From assembly GCF_033110965.1 (NCBI RefSeq), contig NZ_CP137003.1, forward strand, positions 2,480,001-2,544,000: a stretch of DNA of 64,000 nt, written 5' to 3'. Positions 56,749-64,000 of this stretch are shown here, piece by piece. Source of the stretch: Raineyella sp. LH-20 (lineage in GTDB: Bacteria; Actinomycetota; Actinomycetes; Propionibacteriales; Propionibacteriaceae). The notes beneath the pieces were generated by a model. It saw nothing but the letters and a program-made list of their open reading frames with translations, did no database searches and was not told where the DNA came from. The stretch's first letter is position 1. Each line of letters begins with the position of its first letter. The position numbers were made by a program, and so were the translations under genes.

Positions 56749-58268
56749 CCGCCACCCAGCAGCCGCCCCGCGACAAGGACGGACGACTCACCCCCGCACC
56801 CCCGGAATGGACGACGCGTCCCGCCCCGCCGTTCCCCGAGGCCGCAATCAAGGGCCTGGAGAATCAGGTCCAGCGCGCCAACCTGCGTCACGCCACCGGC
56901 ACCATCCGGGCCAAGCGGGCCCGGGTGGTCGCCGAGGTCGACAACTGGCAGGACCTGCGCGCCGCCGGCGAGGCGATCAAGAACCGTACGTTGCGCCACC
57001 TCGACCAGCACCTGGAGACCCTGGAGGCCTCGCTCACCCGGGCCGGCGCGACCGTGCACTGGGCCCGCGACGCCGCCGACGCCAACCGCCTCATCGTCGA
57101 CCTAGTGAAGGCGACGGGGGAGCGGGAGGTGACCAAGGTGAAGTCCATGGTCACCCAGGAGATCGGCATGAACGAGGCGCTGGAGGAGGCCGGGATCGCC
57201 GCCTGGGAGACCGACCTCGCCGAGCTCATCGTCCAACTCGGTCACGACTTCCCCAGCCACATCCTCGTCCCGGCGATCCACCGCAACCGTGGCGAGATCC
57301 GCGAGATTTTCCGCGAGGAGATGGGCGTCTACGGCACTCCGGCGCCGGAGGGCCTCTCCGAGCAGCCGCCGGAGCTGGCCGGGGCAGCCCGTACGCACCT
57401 GCGCAACAAGTTCCTCCGCACCAAGGTCGCCATCTCGGGGGCCAACTTCGCGGTCGCCGAGACCGGCACCTTGGTGGTCGTCGAGTCCGAGGGCAACGGC
57501 CGGATGAACCTCACCCTGCCCGAGACGCTGATCTCGGTGGTCGGGATCGAGAAGGTGCTGCCCACCGTGGCCGACCTCGAGGTCTTCCTGCGGCTGCTGC
57601 CGCGCTCGTCCACCGGGGAGCGGATGAACCCGTACACCTCGATGTGGTCGGGGCCCACCGAGGGGGACGGCCCGCAGAACGTGCACGTCATCCTGCTCGA
57701 CAACGGCCGCACCAACGCCCTGAAGGACCCGAAGGGTCGCGAGGCGCTGCGCTGCATCCGCTGCTCGGCCTGCCTCAACATCTGCCCGGTGTACGAGCGG
57801 GTCGGCGGCCACGCGTACGGCTCCGTCTACCCGGGCCCGATCGGTGCCATCCTCAACCCGCAGCTGCGCGGGGTGGACAATCCGATCGACAAGTCGCTGC
57901 CGTTCGCCTCGTCGCTGTGTGGGGCGTGCGCCGAGGTCTGCCCGGTGAAGATCCCGATCGCCGACCTGCTGGTGCACGAGCGGCACCGGGTGGTCGAGGA
58001 GAAGAAGCGGCACCAGGTCAACCAGTTCGAGCCGGCGATGATGAAGGCGGCCAGTTGGGTGATGGCCGACCACAAGCACCTGGAGGCCGCCGGCACGGCG
58101 AGCTCGCTGGCCGGCAAGCTGCTGCCGATCCGGACGATCGGGCCGCTGCCCGGTCCGCTGTCGCGATGGACCCAGAACCGTGACGTCCCGATGGTGCCGG
58201 CCCAGACGTTCCGGCAATGGTGGCAGGAAAACCGCGGGTCGAAGGAGAACCATGATGAGCGCGCGTGA
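56745..58268 (+). CDS. lutB: Lactate utilisation protein B (Fe-S subunit)
   Basis: A 507-residue protein. The N-terminal LUD domain (about 60-310) includes KVKSMVTQEIGMNEALE and FAVAETGTLVVVESEGNGRMNLTLPE. Two [4Fe-4S] motifs follow: CIRCSACLNICPVYERVGGHAYGSVYPGPIG and CGACAEVCPVKIPIADLL. The C-terminal domain ends with the QTFRQWW motif. The layout is that of LldF/LutB. It is coupled to lutA by overlap and lutC starts inside its last codons. Confidence 0.96.
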   Translation: MTATQQPPRDKDGRLTPAPPEWTTRPAPPFPEAAIKGLENQVQRANLRHATGTIRAKRARVVAEVDNWQDLRAAGEAIKNRTLRHLDQHLETLEASLTRAGATVHWARDAADANRLIVDLVKATGEREVTKVKSMVTQEIGMNEALEEAGIAAWETDLAELIVQLGHDFPSHILVPAIHRNRGEIREIFREEMGVYGTPAPEGLSEQPPELAGAARTHLRNKFLRTKVAISGANFAVAETGTLVVVESEGNGRMNLTLPETLISVVGIEKVLPTVADLEVFLRLLPRSSTGERMNPYTSMWSGPTEGDGPQNVHVILLDNGRTNALKDPKGREALRCIRCSACLNICPVYERVGGHAYGSVYPGPIGAILNPQLRGVDNPIDKSLPFASSLCGACAEVCPVKIPIADLLVHERHRVVEEKKRHQVNQFEPAMMKAASWVMADHKHLEAAGTASSLAGKLLPIRTIGPLPGPLSRWTQNRDVPMVPAQTFRQWWQENRGSKENHDERA

Positions 58269-58902
58269 CGACGTGCTGGCCCGGGTGCGGGCCTCGCTGA
58301 CCGATGTGACCGAGCCGGACGGTCCGGTGACCAACTGGGCGTACGGACAGCCCACCCCGATGGCCGACGTGGTGGCCCGGTTCGACCAGACGGTGACCGA
58401 CTACAAGGCCACCGTGGTGCGCTGCCCCGCGGCCGAGGTGACCCGCGAAGTGGTCCGCGGGCTGGCCGAGACCGGAGCCCACAGCGTGGTCCTGCCGGCC
58501 GGCTGCGACGAGCAGCTGCGCCGTACGCTCGAGATGGCGGCGGACCTGACCGTACGGGTCGACGACGGCTCGCTCACCGCAGCCGACCTCGACGCCACCG
58601 ACGCCGTGGTCACCGCCAGCGCCGTCGGGATCGCCGAGACCGGCACCATCGTGCTCGACCACGGCCCCGGCCAGGGCCGCCGGGCGCTCTCGCTGGTGCC
58701 CGACCGGCACATCTGTGTGGTCCGCAGCTCCGATGTGGTCTCCGACGTCCCCGAGGCCGTCGCGCGGCTGGCGGCGTCGGTGCGCGACGGCCGACCGCTG
58801 ACCTGGATCAGCGGCCCGTCGGCCACCTCCGACATCGAGCTCAGCCGGGTCGAGGGCGTGCACGGGCCACGCCACCTGTGGGTGATCCTGGTCGACGGGT
58901 GA
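58255..58902 (+). CDS. lutC: Lactate utilisation protein C
   Basis: A 215-residue LUD-domain protein. Recognisable blocks are AVVTASAVGIAETGTIVLDH, LSLVPDRHICVVRSSDVV and ISGPSATSDIELSRVEGVHGPRHLWVILV, the usual LutC ending. The ATG at 58255 has GAAGGAG seven bases upstream; another ATG three bases earlier also fits. It overlaps lutB by 14 bases. It completes the three-subunit lactate dehydrogenase. Confidence 0.95.
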   Translation: MSARDDVLARVRASLTDVTEPDGPVTNWAYGQPTPMADVVARFDQTVTDYKATVVRCPAAEVTREVVRGLAETGAHSVVLPAGCDEQLRRTLEMAADLTVRVDDGSLTAADLDATDAVVTASAVGIAETGTIVLDHGPGQGRRALSLVPDRHICVVRSSDVVSDVPEAVARLAASVRDGRPLTWISGPSATSDIELSRVEGVHGPRHLWVILVDG

Positions 58903-58926
58903 TTCTGGCCGACGAGTGAGCGGGGG

Positions 58927-58954
58927 GCGCCGGCGACCAGCCAGCCGCCGGCGC
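58927..58954. terminator. Terminator between lutC and zur
   Basis: GCGCCGGCG (58927-58935) pairs with CGCCGGCGC (58946-58954). A 19-base direct repeat starting GGGCGTACG follows (58962 and 58981), the second copy overlapping the zur stop. Confidence 0.65.
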
Positions 58955-58995
58955 AGCCTCCGGGCGTACGGCCGACTCAGGGGCGTACGCCCGAC

Positions 58996-59397
58996 TCAGG
59001 GGCGGGCGGCCCAGCACTGCGCACACACGCCGTAGATCTCCAGATCGTGGCGGACGTCGTGGAAGCCGTGCTGGGTCCCCACCCGCTGGGTCCAGGCGAG
59101 CACATCGGGGTCTTCGATCTCGACCGTACGCCCGCACCGGGTGCAGACCAGGTGGTGATGGTGATGGTCGCTGGTGCAGCGGCGGTAGGCCAGCTCGCCG
59201 TCGACGGTCCGCAGCGCGTCGAGATCGCCGGTGTCGGCCATCGCCTGCAGGGTGCGGTAGACCGTCGTCAGCCCGACCTGGTCGCCCCGCTCCCGCAGCC
59301 GGTCGTGCACCTGCTGCGCCGTACAGAACTCCTCGGACTCGTCCATCGCCCGGCGCACCGCTTCGCGCTGCCGGGTCGTCCGCTGCCCCACGGCCAT
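58996..59397 (-). CDS. zur: Zinc-responsive Fur-family repressor
   Basis: A 133-residue regulator. The helix-turn-helix is TRQREAVRRAMDESEEFCTAQQVHDRLRERGDQVGLTTVYRTLQAM; the metal part has RRCTSDHHHHHLVCTRCGRTVEIEDP (CxxC plus His run) and the C-terminal CAQCW, giving the structural Zn site. Position as the last gene of the znu operon identifies it as Zur (FurB) rather than Fur. GGAGG stands seven bases before the ATG at 59397. Autoregulation through the Zur box at znuA is likely. Confidence 0.93.
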   Translation of the reverse strand: MAVGQRTTRQREAVRRAMDESEEFCTAQQVHDRLRERGDQVGLTTVYRTLQAMADTGDLDALRTVDGELAYRRCTSDHHHHHLVCTRCGRTVEIEDPDVLAWTQRVGTQHGFHDVRHDLEIYGVCAQCWAARP

Positions 59398-59413
59398 CCT
59401 GCCGCCTCCTGTG

Positions 59414-60412
59414 TCAGTGTTCGTCATAGTGGTCGCCGTGCATGGCATGCCGGTGACCGTCGTGCACGTAGTCGAGATGGTCGCCGTGACGCACCGTCGG
59501 GTGGTGGCACTCGGGACCGCCGTGCACGTGCGGGTGGCCCTCGCCCCGCTCCTGCTCGTGCGGCGGGGGAACGACCTCGACGACCACCGGCAGCGCCCGG
59601 CCGGCCCGGCGGCGCCGGGTGAGTGCCGCGCCGATCGGCAGCGACACGATGAACGTGGCGATGGCGATCAGCACGATCAGGGCACCCGGCGGGGCATTCC
59701 AGTAGTACGAGCCGAGGACGCCGCCGGTGGCGGCGACCACCCCGATGCCCATCCCGACCACCATGGTCAGCCAGAAGCCGGTGACCAGGTTGCGGCCGGC
59801 GGCGATCGGGACGACCATCAGCGCGCTCACCAGCAGCAGGCCGACCGTACGCATCGACAGCGAGATCGCCACCGCGGCGAGCACCACGGTCAGATAGTTG
59901 TAGAACCGGACCGGCAGACCGAGGGTGCGGGCGTACTCCTCGTCGGTCGCCACCGCGAACAGCCGGTCGGACAGCCCGATCGAGATCACCAGGGCGCACA
60001 GGGCGAGCACCACGATCATCAGCAGGTCGGCGTCGCTGATCGTGGTGATCGAGCCGAAGAGGTACTGGGTCAGGCCGCCTGCACCGGCGAGGCCCGACAG
60101 GAAGACGCCACCGGCCAGCCCGCCGTAGAAGAGGATGGCCAGCCCGACGTCGCCGGAGGCGCGCTGGTGCTGACGCAGGTACTCGATCAGCACGGCGCCG
60201 AGGATCGCGACGGTGATCGCCACCGGCAGCGGGGTGGCGCCGGCGAGCAGCGCCACGCCGACGCCGGCGATCGCCACGTGGCCCAGACCGTCGCCGAGCA
60301 GGCTGAGCCGCTTCTGGACGATGTAGATGCCGATGGTCGGCGCGATCAGGCCGGTGAGCAGGGCTCCGAGGAGCGCCCGCACCATGAACGGATAGCTGAG
60401 GATCGTGCTCAT
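59414..60412 (-). CDS. znuB: Zinc ABC transporter permease with a His-rich tail
   Basis: A 332-residue membrane protein of the ABC-3 family. Eight or so helices; typical stretches: GLIAPTIGIYIVQKRLSLLGDGLGHVAIAGVG, FYGGLAGGVFLSGLAG and RTVGLLLVSALMVVPIAAGRNL. After residue 280 comes a hydrophilic tail with about a dozen histidines (HPHVHGGPECHHPTVRHGDH and HDGHRHAMHGDHYDEH), which is not part of the usual permease and should bind zinc. It overlaps znuC by four bases. Confidence 0.95.
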   Translation of the reverse strand: MSTILSYPFMVRALLGALLTGLIAPTIGIYIVQKRLSLLGDGLGHVAIAGVGVALLAGATPLPVAITVAILGAVLIEYLRQHQRASGDVGLAILFYGGLAGGVFLSGLAGAGGLTQYLFGSITTISDADLLMIVVLALCALVISIGLSDRLFAVATDEEYARTLGLPVRFYNYLTVVLAAVAISLSMRTVGLLLVSALMVVPIAAGRNLVTGFWLTMVVGMGIGVVAATGGVLGSYYWNAPPGALIVLIAIATFIVSLPIGAALTRRRRAGRALPVVVEVVPPPHEQERGEGHPHVHGGPECHHPTVRHGDHLDYVHDGHRHAMHGDHYDEH

Positions 60413-61227
60413 GCGTCGCCCTCTTCCTGCTCCGGACCGGACGGGTAGGCCGGGACCCAGTCGTTGTGGGAGGAGATGTGCTCGGGCGGATGGTGGTGCA
60501 CGTGGGGGAGCCCGGGGTCGAACCCGGCCCCGTCGTACACCAGCCGGCCGTCCTGCAGCAGCAGACTGCGCCCGACCAGATCGGCGAACGGGCCGTGCTC
60601 GTGCAGCACGACGAGCACGGTGAGCCGCCGGTTCGCGGTGAGCGTACGCAGCAGTTCGGCGAGCGCTCGCTGGGTGACGACGTCCACGCCGGCGAGCGGC
60701 TCGTCCATCACCAGCAGGTCCGGATCGGTGGCCAACGCCCGGGCGATCAGGGCACGCCGCCGTTGTCCGCCGGACAGATGGGCCAGCTGGGTGCCGGCCT
60801 TCTGGGTCAGGTCGACCTCGTCGATGGCACGCGCCACCGCCTGCCGGTCGGCCCGGCCGGGCGGCACGAAGGGACGTCGCAACGGTAGCCGGCCGGCGGC
60901 GACGACCTCGCGGACCGTCGCGGTGAGCAGCCCGGCGTCCACCAGCTGGGGGACGTAGCCGACCCGGTGCCAGTCCCGGAACGACTCCTGGCGTACGCCG
61001 AACAGCTCGATGGAGCCGCGCTGATGGGGGACCAGGCGGAGCACGGCCCGCAGCAGGGTGGTCTTGCCGGAGCCGTTGGCGCCGAGCAGGGCGACGAACT
61101 CGCCGGCGTGGATGTCGACCGAGACGCCGCGGACGATCGGCAGACCGCCCAGCGAGACCGAGAGATCACGCAGGCCGACGACCGGCGGCGCAGTGCCGTC
61201 GGTCGTCGGCAGGTCGTCGGTGGTCAT
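60409..61227 (-). CDS. znuC: Zinc ABC transporter ATPase
   Basis: A 272-residue ATPase. Walker A is GANGSGKTTLLRAVL, the signature HLSGGQRRRALIARALA, Walker B LLVMDEPLAGVD and the switch VVLHEHGPF. The C-terminal tail has GLPHVHHHPPEHISSHND, again rich in His. The start ATG overlaps the znuA stop by four bases. It powers ZnuB with zinc delivered by ZnuA. Confidence 0.95.
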   Translation of the reverse strand: MTTDDLPTTDGTAPPVVGLRDLSVSLGGLPIVRGVSVDIHAGEFVALLGANGSGKTTLLRAVLRLVPHQRGSIELFGVRQESFRDWHRVGYVPQLVDAGLLTATVREVVAAGRLPLRRPFVPPGRADRQAVARAIDEVDLTQKAGTQLAHLSGGQRRRALIARALATDPDLLVMDEPLAGVDVVTQRALAELLRTLTANRRLTVLVVLHEHGPFADLVGRSLLLQDGRLVYDGAGFDPGLPHVHHHPPEHISSHNDWVPAYPSGPEQEEGDA

Positions 61228-62168
61228 CGGCAGCCGTTCGCGGTCCGGAGGGACTGCAGGTTCGCGCGCATCACCCCAAGGTAGTCGGCGCCACGGGCGG
61301 TGTCCGTCGGCCGGGCCTCGATCGGATCGAGCACGTCGGTGCGCAGTCCGGCGTCGCGGGCGATCGCCTGGGAGACCGCCGGCGACACCGCGGTCTCGTA
61401 GAAGATCGTGGTGATGCCCTCGCGCTTGGCCATGTCCTGCACCTCGGCGATCCGCGCCGCGGTCGGCTCGACGGTGGCGTCCAGCCCGCGGATGGAGATC
61501 TGCTGCAGGCCGTAGCGCTGCGCCAGGTAGCCGAAGGCCTCGTGGGAGGTGACGAAGCCGGTCCGATCGCAGCTGGCGAGCCCGGCCTTGTACTCCGCGT
61601 CGACGGCGGTCAGGGCGGCGGTCACCGTGTCGGTGTTGGCCCGGTAGGTGTCGGCGCCGGCCGGGTCGATCGCCGTCAGCTTGTCGCGGACGGCGTCCGC
61701 GACAGTGACCAGGGCGGTGGGATCGAGCCACAGGTGCGGATCGGCCGCCGCGTCGTGGGCGTCGGTGGGGGTCTCGGTGTCGTGTCCGTCGGGCGACTCG
61801 GTGGTGTCGAGGTTCTGCACCAGGGTGCGGACGTCCAGCGCGGTGCCGTGGACACCCTGCCCGACGGCGGAGTCCACCGCGGCCTGGAAATGGGACTCGT
61901 AGAGGATCAGGTCGCCCTTGATCGTGACGTCGGCGACCTGCTGGGGGGTCAGCTCGAGGTCGTGGGCCTCGCCGCCGGGCGGCAGCAGTCCCTCCACCGT
62001 CACCCGGTCGCCACCGATCTGCTCGGCCAGCCACTCGTACGGGTAGATGGCGGCGACCACCTGGGTCTTCCCGGTGTCCGGAGCGGCGGATGGGGAGCCG
62101 GTGCAGGCGCCCAGCAGGGCGATGGCGGCGAGTGCGGAGGCACCGCCGAGGAGGCGCGAACTGTTCAT
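61224..62168 (-). CDS. znuA: Zinc-binding lipoprotein of the ABC transporter
   Basis: A 314-residue (from ATG 62168) cluster A-I metal-binding protein. The lipobox is LAAIALLGAC. Metal-site blocks are GGEAHDLELTPQQVADV, DPHLWLDPTAL, VTSHEAFGYLAQRYGL, and TIFYETAVSPAVSQAI. A His/Asp-rich loop, GHDTETPTDAHDAAADPH, lies before the second ligand and is typical for zinc rather than manganese. The Zur-type palindrome covers the start codon, so the message is probably leaderless and tightly repressed by zinc. Confidence 0.95.
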   Translation of the reverse strand: MNSSRLLGGASALAAIALLGACTGSPSAAPDTGKTQVVAAIYPYEWLAEQIGGDRVTVEGLLPPGGEAHDLELTPQQVADVTIKGDLILYESHFQAAVDSAVGQGVHGTALDVRTLVQNLDTTESPDGHDTETPTDAHDAAADPHLWLDPTALVTVADAVRDKLTAIDPAGADTYRANTDTVTAALTAVDAEYKAGLASCDRTGFVTSHEAFGYLAQRYGLQQISIRGLDATVEPTAARIAEVQDMAKREGITTIFYETAVSPAVSQAIARDAGLRTDVLDPIEARPTDTARGADYLGVMRANLQSLRTANGCR

Positions 62169-62182
62169 GAAAACCATTCTCA
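62168..62182. promoter_or_regulatory. Zur box overlapping the znuA start
   Basis: Read on the minus strand TGAGAATGGTTTTCA, a 7-1-7 imperfect palindrome close to the actinobacterial Zur consensus TGAAAATGATTTTCA. It covers the likely -10 and the first base of the ATG. Confidence 0.75.
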
Positions 62183-62233
62183 ACAAACTGGGGATGAATG
62201 TCAAAACCACGTGGGTCGGCTACGCTGACCCAC

Positions 62234-62548
62234 GTGCTGGTGATCCATCGCTTCCGGGTCCCGGAGGGCGGCGCGGCGGAGTTCGCAGTCGTCGCCGGGA
62301 TCGCCGTCGACCACTTCCGTTCCCGCCCCGGGGTGGCCGGCGTCGACCTGGTCCGCAACCTCGACGATCCACAGCTGTGGGCGTTGGTGTCGCGGTGGGA
62401 CGACCCGGGCAGTTATCGCCGGGCGATCGGCGGCGCGGCGGCGACGTACGCCCTGATGCCGGTGATGGCGTACGCCCTCGACGAGCCCACCGCCTACCTG
62501 CCGGCCGAGGAGCTGGGGGAGAACGTCCCGCGGGGGCAGGTCGGCTAG
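62234..62548 (+). CDS. Antibiotic biosynthesis monooxygenase-like (ABM) protein
   Basis: A 104-residue ferredoxin-like alpha/beta protein. It starts VLVIHRFRVPEGGAAEFAVV and has HFRSRPGVAGVDLVRNLDDPQLWALVSRWDDPGSYRRAI, which match the ABM family (small oxygenases or heme-degrading-like proteins). The GTG at 62234 is chosen because family members begin at that point and TACGCT (62221-62226) ends seven bases before it; an ATG at 62198 would add 12 residues. It is divergent from znuA, so the Zur box may influence it. Substrate unknown. Confidence 0.8.
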   Translation: MLVIHRFRVPEGGAAEFAVVAGIAVDHFRSRPGVAGVDLVRNLDDPQLWALVSRWDDPGSYRRAIGGAAATYALMPVMAYALDEPTAYLPAEELGENVPRGQVG

Positions 62549-62605
62549 GCTGGCCGGCGGTGGTATCAGCCGGATGCCCCCGGACGACAGACGGAGTGAA
62601 CACAC

Positions 62606-63994
62606 GTGGCCCCGAGCAAGCTCGACAATGTCATTTCCCTCGCCAAGCGGCGCGGCTTCGTTTTCCCCAGCGGCGAGATCTACGGCGGCACGAGGTCGGC
62701 GTGGGACTACGGGCCCTACGGTGTCGAGCTGAAGGAGAACATCAAGCGCCAGTGGTGGAAGTGGATGGTCACCGGGCGCGAGGACATCGTCGGACTGGAC
62801 TCCTCGATCATCCTGCCCCGTGAGGTCTGGGTGGCCTCCGGTCACGTCGGCGTCTTCACCGACCCGCTCACCGAGTGCCTGTCCTGCCACAAGCGCCTGC
62901 GGGCCGACCACCTGCAGGAGGAGTACGCCGCCAAGCACGGCGTCGACGATCCCGACACGGTGCCGCTGGCCGAGATCAACTGTCCGAACTGTGGCGTCAA
63001 GGGCCGGTGGACAGAGCCGCGCGACTTCAACATGATGCTGAAGACCTACCTCGGCCCGGTCGAGGACGAGTCCGGCCTGCACTATCTGCGCCCGGAGACC
63101 GCCCAGGGCATCTTCGTCAACTTCAAGAACGTGATGACCGCGGCGCGCAAGAAGCCGCCGTTCGGCATCGGCCAGGTCGGCAAGTCCTTCCGCAACGAGA
63201 TCACCCCGGGCAACTTCATCTTCCGCACCCGCGAGTTCGAGCAGATGGAGATGGAGTTCTTCGTCGAACCGGGGACGGACGAGGAATGGCACCAGTACTG
63301 GATCGACAACCGCCACCAGTGGTACGTCGAGCTCGGCATCGACCCGGCCAACCTGCGCTTCTACGAGCACCCCAAGGAGAAGCTGTCGCACTACTCCAAG
63401 CGGACCGTCGACATCGAATATCGGTTCGGCTTCCAGGGCTCCGACTGGGGTGAGCTGGAGGGTGTCGCGAACCGCACCGACTTCGACCTCGGCACCCACA
63501 CGCAGCACTCCGGCACCGTGCTGGACTACTTCGACCAGGCCAAGGGTGAGCACTACACGCCGTACGTGATCGAGCCGGCGGCCGGACTGACCCGCTCGCT
63601 GATGGCCTTCCTCACCGACGCGTACGTCGAGGACGAGGCGCCGAACGCCAAGGGCGGGGTGGACAAGCGCACCGTGCTCAAGCTCGATCCGCGGCTGGCG
63701 CCGGTCAAGGTGGCGGTGCTGCCGCTGTCCCGCAACGAGTCGCTGACCCCGAAGGCCAAGGACCTCGCCGGCTGCCTGCGCAAGCACTGGAACGTCGACT
63801 TCGACGACGCCCAGGCGATCGGCAAGCGCTACCGACGCCAGGACGAGATCGGCACCCCCTACTGCGTGACGGTGGACTTCGACACCCTGGAGGACCAGGC
63901 GGTCACGGTCCGGGAGCGCGACACGATGTCCCAGGAGCGGATCGCGATCGATCAGGTGGAGTCCTACCTGGCCGACAAGCTGATCGGCTGCTGA
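62606..63994 (+). CDS. glyS: Glycyl-tRNA synthetase
   Basis: A 462-residue class II synthetase of the alpha2 type, found in actinobacteria. Motifs: GRTEIC-like region near [44 protein letters not shown] (motif 2 region), [38 protein letters not shown], and the C-terminal anticodon domain from about 360 ([13 protein letters not shown] and [27 protein letters not shown]). It starts at GTG. Only six bases follow its stop before the window ends. Confidence 0.96.
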   Translation: MAPSKLDNVISLAKRRGFVFPSGEIYGGTRSAWDYGPYGVELKENIKRQWWKWMVTGREDIVGLDSSIILPREVWVASGHVGVFTDPLTECLSCHKRLRADHLQEEYAAKHGVDDPDTVPLAEINCPNCGVKGRWTEPRDFNMMLKTYLGPVEDESGLHYLRPETAQGIFVNFKNVMTAARKKPPFGIGQVGKSFRNEITPGNFIFRTREFEQMEMEFFVEPGTDEEWHQYWIDNRHQWYVELGIDPANLRFYEHPKEKLSHYSKRTVDIEYRFGFQGSDWGELEGVANRTDFDLGTHTQHSGTVLDYFDQAKGEHYTPYVIEPAAGLTRSLMAFLTDAYVEDEAPNAKGGVDKRTVLKLDPRLAPVKVAVLPLSRNESLTPKAKDLAGCLRKHWNVDFDDAQAIGKRYRRQDEIGTPYCVTVDFDTLEDQAVTVRERDTMSQERIAIDQVESYLADKLIGC

Positions 63995-64000
63995 GCACGC

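Overview
The window is a stretch of high-GC chromosome with densely packed genes, short intergenic gaps and frequent GTG starts. It suggests an actinobacterium (Actinomycetota). Supporting evidence is a mycothiol pathway gene (mshA) beside an inositol-1-phosphate synthase, a DinB-like protein of the type often linked to mycothiol, DUF4192, DUF3097 and DUF5709 proteins, and a housekeeping order resembling the actinobacterial leuS, comEA/comEC, holA, rpsT, lepA, hemW, hrcA, dnaJ, rsmE, phoH, ybeY, corC-like, era, uppS, recO, zur, glyS series. A member of the Propionibacteriaceae is plausible from the lactate genes, but this is inference only. No rRNA, tRNA, CRISPR array, prophage or intact insertion sequence was seen.

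Layout. 1-3.2 kb: end of a probable MocR-type regulator, a pentapeptide-repeat protein, an L,D-transpeptidase lipoprotein, a DedA membrane protein and a small anchored protein. 3.2-13.4 kb: DUF4192, leuS, an HTH regulator, comEA-comEC, holA, a rhomboid protease and rpsT. 13.6-20.8 kb: lepA, a low-complexity membrane protein, mshA, inositol-1-phosphate synthase and hemW. 20.7-22.4 kb: a less GC-rich accessory island with a 5'-truncated histidine kinase, a possible micropeptide and a small membrane protein. 22.4-30.1 kb: DUF3097, an inositol-monophosphatase-like protein, a Phd/RelE toxin-antitoxin pair, a metallo-beta-lactamase-fold protein, then hrcA-dnaJ-rsmE-tgt behind a CIRCE operator. 30.3-37.0 kb (minus strand): a lactate-type FAD/Fe-S dehydrogenase and a complete sulfate ABC transporter operon. 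37.2-43.1 kb: DUF5709, phoH-ybeY-corC-like-era and argG. 43.2-46.3 kb: a DUF4352 protein and a two-component system. 46.3-53.2 kb: leuA with a leucine leader peptide, hmp, DinB, uppS, a frameshifted nuclease-like gene and recO. 53.3-58.9 kb: an LldR-type regulator and the lldP-lutABC lactate operon. 59.0-62.2 kb: znuA-znuC-znuB-zur, then a monooxygenase-like gene and glyS.

How the parts work together. Lactate use is split over two loci 20 kb apart. Both carry pairs of the same operator (TGGTCAGACCA or TGGTCTGACCA) at whole-turn spacings, so the LldR-type repressor at 53 kb probably controls both. The leuA leader reads as a translational attenuator: a 15-codon leucine-rich leader peptide followed by two mutually exclusive hairpins, one of which hides the leuA ribosome binding site. 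A large share of genes appear to be transcribed as leaderless mRNAs, with a -10 hexamer ending 6-7 bases before the start codon. Three genes, including comEA, share an unusual promoter layout with GTCCACA 57-58 bases before the start codon; I read this as a possible competence-linked regulon that would also include the DUF4192 gene and a damaged nuclease-like gene.
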